From Nymphaea colorata (Eukaryota > Streptophyta > Magnoliopsida > Nymphaeales > Nymphaeaceae): 64,000 nt of DNA. A program made the translations under genes and the position numbers. Under the pieces are notes generated by a model. The model was not told the DNA's origin and ran no database searches. It saw only the letters and a program-made list of their open reading frames with translations. Each line of letters starts with the position of its first letter. Positions within the stretch are counted from its first letter, which is position 1. The DNA lies in the NCBI RefSeq assembly GCF_008831285.2, contig NC_045148.1, positions 10,483,001 to 10,547,000 on the forward strand, written 5' to 3'. This document shows, piece by piece, positions 58,101-64,000 of this stretch.

Positions 58101-59051
58101 CCCTGAACCGTCCCGGTACAAGGATAAAACCGAAACATAAGCAAACTATGTACAAGTGCAACGGTACAGCCGAGACGGCCTACCAAAAAGACTCCGACTC
58201 GGGTCTTCCTTCCGCTCCAAGGTGCCTCGATGATTCGCCTGGGTCCCAACTCACTTCGTCTAAACTCGGTCTAGACGGCCTTCATCTCCGCCCGTCTTAG
58301 TTTTCTGGACTGTCTCTGTTCTGGACGCCAGAACATCCTCTGTGGCTGTCTGTCCTGTCTGTCAGCTTTGTCTCCGTTCTACGACTCCTGTTCCTTTCAA
58401 GTCTCTGCGTCCACTGTTTGTTTGACTGTCTGGACTCTGACAGTTTCTGTCCAGAACACGCTGTCTTTGTGGTGTGTCCAGCATCCCCAACAAACTGAGC
58501 TCCGCCTACTTGGTCCAACCTACTCCGCTCGAGTACGTCTGTCTTAGCCGGGATGGGCAGGATAGCCTCACCTTGGCCAAGCTCTAAGGCATGAAGTCCT
58601 CGGGTCGATGGGTTAGCCTCTCGAGAAGTAGAGGCACTGGAGGTGTGTGGGACCTCTAACCCATTAACCTCCCTTGGCTGAACGGAGCCTCTGCTAGCGC
58701 TCCCCTCCGTTGTGGCTGGCGCGTCCGGGCTTTTGGCATCGTCATCGGTCATGGTGGCTGGGGCTCCTCCTCGGGTAACCTCACTTGCGCCCTCGTCCTG
58801 TGCCCTGCAAAACACGTTAGCCTCACATTGTAAAGAAGCATGTTCGTAGGTAGCGGGTGCCTTCCCCGCTCTGTGTGGGCGCTCGGTGCCCTCGTCTCTC
58901 GGCAGTCCCTCGGCGATGCGCCGCCCATCGCCATCTTCGGCGCCCACGACCGGCGCTCGCCCTGCCCTGTAGCTGGCTGCTCCCGCCATCTGGCCCAGTC
59001 TCGGCGGTGCTGCCAGCTACTCTCGGCCAGCTCGTAGGTAGTCCTGTAACA
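55133..59051 (-). repeat. 5' LTR (3,919 bp)
   Basis: It begins TGTTAGTC and ends CTGTAACA on the plus strand. Relative to the 3' LTR it lacks about 44 bp that contain the TATA-like box (the bases 50224-50267 are missing near 58087), and it carries a small GGGAGAGG-type insertion near 57330. Confidence 0.93.
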
Positions 59052-59275
59052 AGTTCCAAGCACCAATGATTCGACCAGGAGGAACATAACTATCAACAGT
59101 CATAAGTCAATCCTGATTGGGAAAACTGAGATGAAGAGATTGACAATTATGTCTCGAAAGCATGGTGTCAAATAAAGATATGATGTTTGGATTGTCAACT
59201 GAAATAAGATGCCGAAGGGCACGCCTTGCAGCCGCACGCACTAACCCTCGGATATTCCAAGCGATAATCTTCATG
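59052..59275 (-). pseudogene. Start of the LINE ORF2 endonuclease
   Basis: The frame MKIIAWNIRGLVRAAARRAL starts at 59273 and is the usual beginning of plant LINE endonucleases. It runs to VPPGRIIGAW and is then cut by the LTR element. A stop (TGA) lies within it, so the copy was not active at this point. Confidence 0.85.
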
Positions 59276-60393
59276 ATAAATTTTGAGAGTCAGAAACTAC
59301 TGGAGGACCCGGCTCCTCCCGGATCTCTGGGTTAACCGGATGCTCATCATCTCCAGGTGGGACATTCTCCTTAGCCAAAACACTGTGAGGTATATGTTGT
59401 GACGTTGTATTGGCGGCTTTTCTTTTTTTTCTTCTTTTGAACATGGTTTTCATTTCGAGATTTAGATATGGAGTCATGAATGTCCACTAGAGAGTAGAGA
59501 AGGCCGTTCAGACGAAGAAGACACTTCGTATAAATCTTTGAATCTGGATGTTTTGGATTTCCCATGAGAGGCTCGCTCTACGTCTTCGTGTCTGCACTTC
59601 TGTCCAAGGCTGTTCAACAGGAACCTCTGAGGCCTGAGGGGCCAGCGCTATTAGCAGGGTTGAGGAGATGGCATTTTGCGGCCAGATGAGAATTATTCCT
59701 GCATCTGGGGCAATATTTTATTCGTCCTACCTAACGGAGAGGTTAAACAAGAATTCTGTCTTCGTCAAGTTGATTTTCGACTTCACTGATGGGCTGGAAG
59801 TTAAGAGGGACTTCGGCACATATTCTAGCATAATACGTACGCATGATACCAGACGTGAAAGGGTCAGTGGAGACGAGGTCTCTCTTGAGCGCTTTGGCGA
59901 CAACCCTAAAGGATTCCATAACAGAGAAGCAAGTTTAGGGATTTGAATCCATACCGGAATTTTGAAGGTCGATTCCACCTCCAAGTCCAACAAAGGAGTC
60001 CATCGGTACACAACAAAAGTTTTCCCTGCTAAGCGCCACGGTCGCTGACGCAGAGCAAGAAGCATGTCTTCGGCATGGGCAAATCGATAAGCCCAGTGAA
60101 TTTGGGAGAGGATGAGGGTTTTCAAAGCCGTTTGAGGTCATCCATGGCAAACTTTGATTCGACACTCATCCTTTCTGTGCCATGGAAAAAGCACTCGATG
60201 ACAGACCAGTGGAAAGGCGTCTTCATTTCTTCAAATGCATCTTTGGGAACTAGATGAGCTGTCTATCGCCCTTTTGGACAACTTCTGTTACTTCCCCCGA
60301 GGAGTTCCAAATCCATGGCCAACAGGGCCAAAACCATGCGGCAGAGGTCATGGCAATAACTAGCTTAGGCGCACCAACAAATGCGCTTAAGGA
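59276..60393 (-). pseudogene. LINE ORF1 (gag-like, DUF4283 type), decayed
   Basis: The minus-strand frame 60125-59727 reads LLALRQRPWRLAGKTFVVYR and VWIQIPKLASLLWNPLGLS, which resembles the DUF4283 domain of plant LINE ORF1 proteins. Stops and shifts separate it from the downstream fragments (59565-59271). The 5' end is lost at 60393, against the LTR of the next element. Confidence 0.65.
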
Positions 60394-62745
60394 TGTTAAC
60401 TATTGAGGGTGGAGCGGGCGGAGCACCAAGGGCAGCATGAGCATCAGAGGACTGATCTATAGGGCTAAGTGGACTTAGTCCCGGTTTTAGACCAAGTAGG
60501 TCAAGAGTCAAGTTCAACCCAAGTCATTCGAGTGAGCCTAGCACGGAACCTAGGTGAGTTATCGGGCTAAGCCTAGCGGCAAGGCCAAGAGACTTTATTT
60601 ACTTTGTTTGCTTTAGTGTTTGAACTTGCGAGACGTTTGGTCTTGCGCTCTTTGCTTTCGCATTTGGATTTGAGTCGTGGGTGGGTCAAGCACTAAGGAC
60701 CCGATCCACATTAGAAAGTATAAATTGTTTCCGTTCTTTGTATTTTGTATGCTTTGAATTGAAGAGAAATCATTTCGAGCATCAACATGCTCTCTCCTCT
60801 TTATCTCTCGTCCTTGCTCTCTCATCCCCCTCTTCGTGGTTTGCATCTCCTTCTTCACCATGCATCATCCTCAGTCGACCGAGGAGCTCTTCCTCTCCAT
60901 TGGGGTGAGCGACAGCTTCCCACAAGCAAAAGGATCTTGGCGCTTTCTTTTCCTCAATCCCACAACATCAACCTGCTCCTCCAAATCGCGCATTCAATGA
61001 TCTACGAAGTTAGGAGCTCTCGAGTGCTCTCCATAGCTCTCGGGTTCTTATTCCCCACAAGTCCCTTATGGGCAAAGGATTGTGCACACGGTGCAATCTC
61101 CTCAAAACAGCCAGGAGATTAGAGGCGAGCGCGATCTTTCGAATGATCATCCAAGGTGTCGGAATCAAGTTTGTTCATTGGCTCAAATCATAGAAGTGAA
61201 CGAATATCAGATTCCCGGAAAATAGGCAAGTACCCCCTCCCTCGGTTTAAGTTTTTGGGCTTGATTTAACGAAGGAGAGTAGGCTTCGGTTTAAGGCCTT
61301 AGGCCTAGGTGTCTCCCTCAGCATACCCAAGAGATACTTCTTGGTTCACCGGCTAAAAGTCACCGCTCTCTCCCTCGGGTCTTCCCTCTTCCTTGTCCAA
61401 GCAGAGCTCGGGCTTGTCCACAAGTTGGGCATCCGATTTCGTAAAAGAAGAAGTTTGATCCATGGGCTTGTCTCCACGGGTTGATCTTCTTGACCTGCCA
61501 GCTACAAGCCTCTAGACATCGCCAAAACCATAGCATCGTGGGAGATCCTTGAGTGAAACTAGTATCAAGGAGATCGCCCGAAGCTAAGGCCCATACCGGT
61601 GCATTTGGGAGTTCATTGGAGTCATCGTTGAGGAGTTGTGGTATCGGCCAGATTCTCGTCTATTCTGTCGTCGTTGCCATCATTCCGACCAACCCAAGAC
61701 ACCAGAAAGGTCATTACCGTTATACCCTTGTATTAAGCGATTATGTTGTCCATTAATTAGTTTGGGCAAGGGTATTAACGTCTACCTCCAAGTCGGCGTT
61801 TAGGGTGTAGTCTCCTTAGCTACCAGCTACCTCGTCCCTTGCCTTAGCCGTTTTCTCCATAACGAGCTAGGGCAAGTCTCTCGCCACCCTCTCTCCATCT
61901 CAGCCACAAGTGGTGCCACGTGTTGCACATCGGGAGTCCTTCCCAGCCGCGTGATCCACTTGCCATATCTCCCAATTTCACCAACGGGCGCGCCAAGCTT
62001 TCCATTTGGTGGGCCGGGCCTTGCCTCCTCACCTCACCTCTCGGCCAGGCGGGCCGAGACCTCTCTCTGCTTATGCGCCTCTTCTTCTCTCGGCCAGGTG
62101 GGCCGAGACCTCTAACTTCTCAACTCCTCGCCTCCAATCGGTCAGGCGGATCGAGCCTTCTCATCCCCTCTACCTCCGTAACTGAGATACTCCAGGGAGC
62201 GGCTTGCCGCTGGTTTTCCCCTGGGATCACTTGTAGATTACCGAGATCCCCTCGGTCGGTAACTCCCTTGCTCCCCCTTGTAGTTTCTGAGGTGGTAGTA
62301 TTTGTTTTATTGCTTTTGTATTTACTGCTTTAGCTCGGCGAAAGTCATCACTACCCCGCGCGGTTCCTCTGAGGCCTAAGGCCAAAGGCACAACTGCAGG
62401 GCAGCCAACCACCTGCTGGGTATCTGGGTGTGGTTTGTTCCATTAGTTGTGGTTTGTATGGTGTGCATGTGTATGTTGAGTGAGTTGTGAGTGTATTTTT
62501 GTTACATTCGTGTTTGTAAAATATGTATCCCCTAGTTGTTGTATTAGGTTAAACTTTTGGGATTTAGGAAAACTTACCTGTATCTGTGTCCTAAGGGATT
62601 TGCGTCGGGGTGTCTGTCCAGCCGGGTAGATTTTTTGTAATTAACTTCTTTAGGTTTTGGTTTTAGATAGGCTCGAACTCAGATATCCTAGCTACTAGGG
62701 CTGATCTTGGCCTAGAATTGGTTTAAGCCGGGGTAAGTCCTAACA
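60394..62745 (+). repeat. 5' LTR of gypsy element 3 (2,352 bp)
   Basis: It begins TGTTAAC and ends CCTAACA, with a primer-binding site two bases later. A TATA box at 60719 and CT-rich DNA after 60780 place the transcript start near 60750, so R+U5 is about 2 kb. The palindromes CTCGGCCAGGCGGGCCGAG (62040-62058) and CTCGGCCAGGTGGGCCGAG (62089-62107) recur in LTR 1 at 2.6-2.7 kb. The second LTR is outside the window, so the left boundary rests on the TGTTA/TAACA match alone. Confidence 0.7.
60719..60725 (+). promoter_or_regulatory. TATA box of LTR 3
   Basis: TATAAAT is followed by a T-rich and then CT-rich stretch. It sits about 325 bp from the inferred LTR start. Confidence 0.5.
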
Positions 62746-62747
62746 AT

Positions 62748-62760
62748 TGGTATCAGAGCC
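62748..62760 (+). promoter_or_regulatory. Primer-binding site, tRNA-Met (initiator)
   Basis: TGGTATCAGAGCC is an exact match to the standard plant retroelement site complementary to the 3' end of initiator tRNA-Met. It lies two bases after the LTR end TAACA. Confidence 0.92.
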
Positions 62761-63373
62761 CTTCGAGATGCAGCTGACCAGATTTCAGTGTATTTGATTT
62801 CAGTTTTGTCAGTAGTCAGTGTGTGGATTCGGCGTGTGTAGAAGAACTGGTACCAACCTATCAATTGGTATCATAGACATCCTAGGAGTAGATTACAGTG
62901 AGCGATGGTTTTCTGTCAGTGTCAGTGGACTTTTTGTTGTGTATCGGTCTTATAGCTGCAATTGGTATCAGTCGGTCAGAGTATTCTCTGGTTTTCGACA
63001 GTCTAGGCAGTGTGTTGCTCACGGCTATACCTGCTACATAGGCAGCCAGGCGTGGGTAGTGTCTACGGGCATTACCAAGGGCTTACTAGGTTTGCGGTGC
63101 GTTGCCGAGGCGCCAGGTGGGCGCGGCAATTCAGGCCTTTCCCTTTAGGCCCGGCCGAGAGCCTGGTAGGGCAACTGAGGTGCCAGGCGGGCGCGGCGGG
63201 CTAACCCATCTCCTTTGCCAATGGGTGCACGGGCAATAGCATGAGCAGTTGGCAGCGAGGGCAGATTTGTGTGTTTGTGTCAGTTTCGGGTTTTCCTTCA
63301 TTGTATAGCAGCAGCGAGTTTGTTAGTTTTGTTGGTGTTGTTTGTAACTTGAGTCTTTCCCAAGCTAGCGGAA
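62761..63373 (+). other. Leader of element 3 with repeated PBS-like motifs
   Basis: The 12-mer CAATTGGTATCA of the primer-binding site (62744-62755) recurs at 62862-62873 and 62959-62970. A GC-rich 21-bp segment starting GAGGCGCCAGGTGGGCGCGG at 63107 recurs with two changes at 63177. This is the non-coding leader before gag. Confidence 0.8.
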
Positions 63374-63980
63374 ATGGCTAAGAAAGCCAAGCAAATGGTA
63401 GGTGGTCCTTCCGGGCAAGAGGAAGATGCCTCTAGCCATGGAGAGCAGCTAGGAGGAGATTCGGTTGAAATTCAAACCTTCAACCTAGACCGAGTCTCCC
63501 TTCTAGAAAGTGAGCTTGCCTTGGTAAGATGTGAGATGGCTAGACTTAAGGAGTTTGACGAAATTAAGTCCATGCTCTAAACCCTAACCGCATCCCAAGC
63601 CCCTACCATCACTTTTGGAGATCCAATCGTCCAAGGCCCGAATCCCATCCTCAGTTATCAAGGGCCTAATCCTATAGTTGACTACCACCATCTTAACCCT
63701 ACCTTTGGTTTAGAGAGAGGCCTTTTAGGGTCAAATCTTATTTTCCCTAACAAGGCCTACACCACTGGTGCCCAAACCACAACCTCTCTTGTCGGGACCA
63801 GCCAACAAGGGGCAAGAGTCAACCCAGAACCTTCCCCCTTTGCCTTTTCCAGCCTCCCAAATCGGCCTCCACCAATGCCACAACCCGGGCCAACTAAGGA
63901 GAACTTTGTACTGCCACCACCACCCATCCAGGATCCTCCCAACCATAGAAGAACATGGGCAGATGAAGATGAAGAGTACT
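63374..63980 (+). pseudogene. gag start of element 3, interrupted by stops
   Basis: ATG at 63374 opens MAKKAKQMVGGPSGQEEDAS. A heptad-like stretch (RVSLLESELALVRCEMARLK) is followed by an in-frame TAA at 63578-63580. The same frame then continues as a Pro/Asn-rich gag-like region (TFGDPIVQGPNPILSYQGPN to NHRRTWADEDEEY) to a second stop near 63979. The layout resembles the gag N-terminal part of the element at 55 kb. The rest of the element is beyond the window. Confidence 0.7.
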
Positions 63981-64000
63981 AGGGAACTAGGGAAAACCAT

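Larger units (their letters stand above)
47264..59051 (-). mobile_element. Chromovirus-type Ty3/gypsy element with ~4-kb LTRs, lacking RT
   Basis: The element is 11.8 kb, oriented on the minus strand. It has a 5' LTR at right (59051-55133), a tRNA-Met-type primer-binding site, a broken gag, zinc knuckle, protease, RNase H, integrase and chromodomain, a purine tract and a 3' LTR at left (51284-47264). The flanking bases are GGTTC (47259-47263) and AGTTC (59052-59056), a 4/5 match for a 5-bp target duplication. The LINE endonuclease reading frame continues across it, which proves the insertion. The RT domain is deleted in frame. Confidence 0.93.
43595..60393 (-). mobile_element. LINE (non-LTR retrotransposon), split by an LTR element
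   Basis: The LINE has a 3' half at about 43595-47263 and a 5' half at 59052-60393, both on the minus strand. Together they give about 5.0 kb, a normal length. Order from the 5' end: ORF1 (gag-like), endonuclease start MKIIAWNIRGL at 59273, [LTR element inserted], endonuclease GDFNYLRGPEDK near 47090, reverse transcriptase 46250-44850, zinc-binding region and the tail VWKIWSIRNELLH near 44170. The 3' end lies about 50 bp after the RimM stop codon. Several frameshifts and stops make it inactive. The 5' end meets the LTR at 60394. Confidence 0.85.

Noticed and set aside
1-64000. CRISPR array, bacterial operon, phage or toxin-antitoxin locus
   Set aside because: No spaced palindromic repeat array and no bacterial gene layout; all recognised genes are plant nuclear genes or plant retroelements.

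Overview
The window is nuclear DNA of a flowering plant. The evidence is a set of genes with GT-AG introns (a laccase, a CYP72A-type cytochrome P450, a DYW-class pentatricopeptide protein, a plant-type SCP1-like phosphatase and a RimM-like protein with a transit-peptide-like N terminus), set among chromovirus-type Ty3/gypsy elements, LINEs, a Ty1/copia relic and several MITEs. I cannot name the species. I find no prokaryotic, organellar or CRISPR-like content.

Layout. (1) 1-2.9 kb: two fragments of one Ty3/gypsy family in opposite orientation form a large imperfect palindrome, followed by LTR sequence. (2) 4.15-6.42 kb, + strand: the last four coding exons of an SCP1-like small phosphatase (SSP4-like), with the 5' end not found. 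(3) 7.3-8.2 kb: the 3' relic of a LINE. (4) 9.2-12.7 kb, - strand: a five-exon laccase that reads through without a break. (5) 13-17.8 kb: gene-poor, with a 69-bp tandem duplication, a copia RNase H relic, a GAGCTCG-rich MITE with an 8-bp target duplication, and CACTA-like subterminal repeats. (6) 17.8-30.1 kb: an old tandem segmental duplication of a CYP72A cluster. Each unit holds one long gene copy and, upstream of it, a decayed two-exon relic. The left copy is dead (frameshift, C-terminal half missing) and the right copy is intact. (7) 30.97-33.27 kb, +: an intronless DYW PPR gene. (8) 35.87-43.55 kb, +: a ten-exon gene encoding RimM fused to a UDP-sugar-pyrophosphorylase-like domain whose nucleotide loop is degenerate. 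(9) 43.6-60.4 kb, -: a LINE that starts about 50 bp after the RimM stop and is split by an 11.8-kb chromovirus-type LTR retrotransposon with about 4-kb LTRs. (10) 60.4-64 kb, +: the 5' LTR, primer-binding site, leader and broken gag of a third gypsy element.

The host genes do not form a pathway. The laccase is a predicted apoplastic phenol oxidase, the P450 an ER monooxygenase, the PPR protein a predicted organellar RNA editing factor, the RimM fusion a predicted organellar ribosome-assembly protein, and the phosphatase a predicted protein phosphatase. As I recall, SSP4 and the RimM fusion are direct neighbours in Arabidopsis (At5g46410 and At5g46420). Here they remain on the same strand about 29 kb apart, with the laccase, P450 and PPR loci between them. 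I see no convincing new multi-gene system. The points most worth following are the RimM/UAP-like fusion, an LTR element that has lost its reverse transcriptase in frame, and the repeated primer-binding-site core in the third element.
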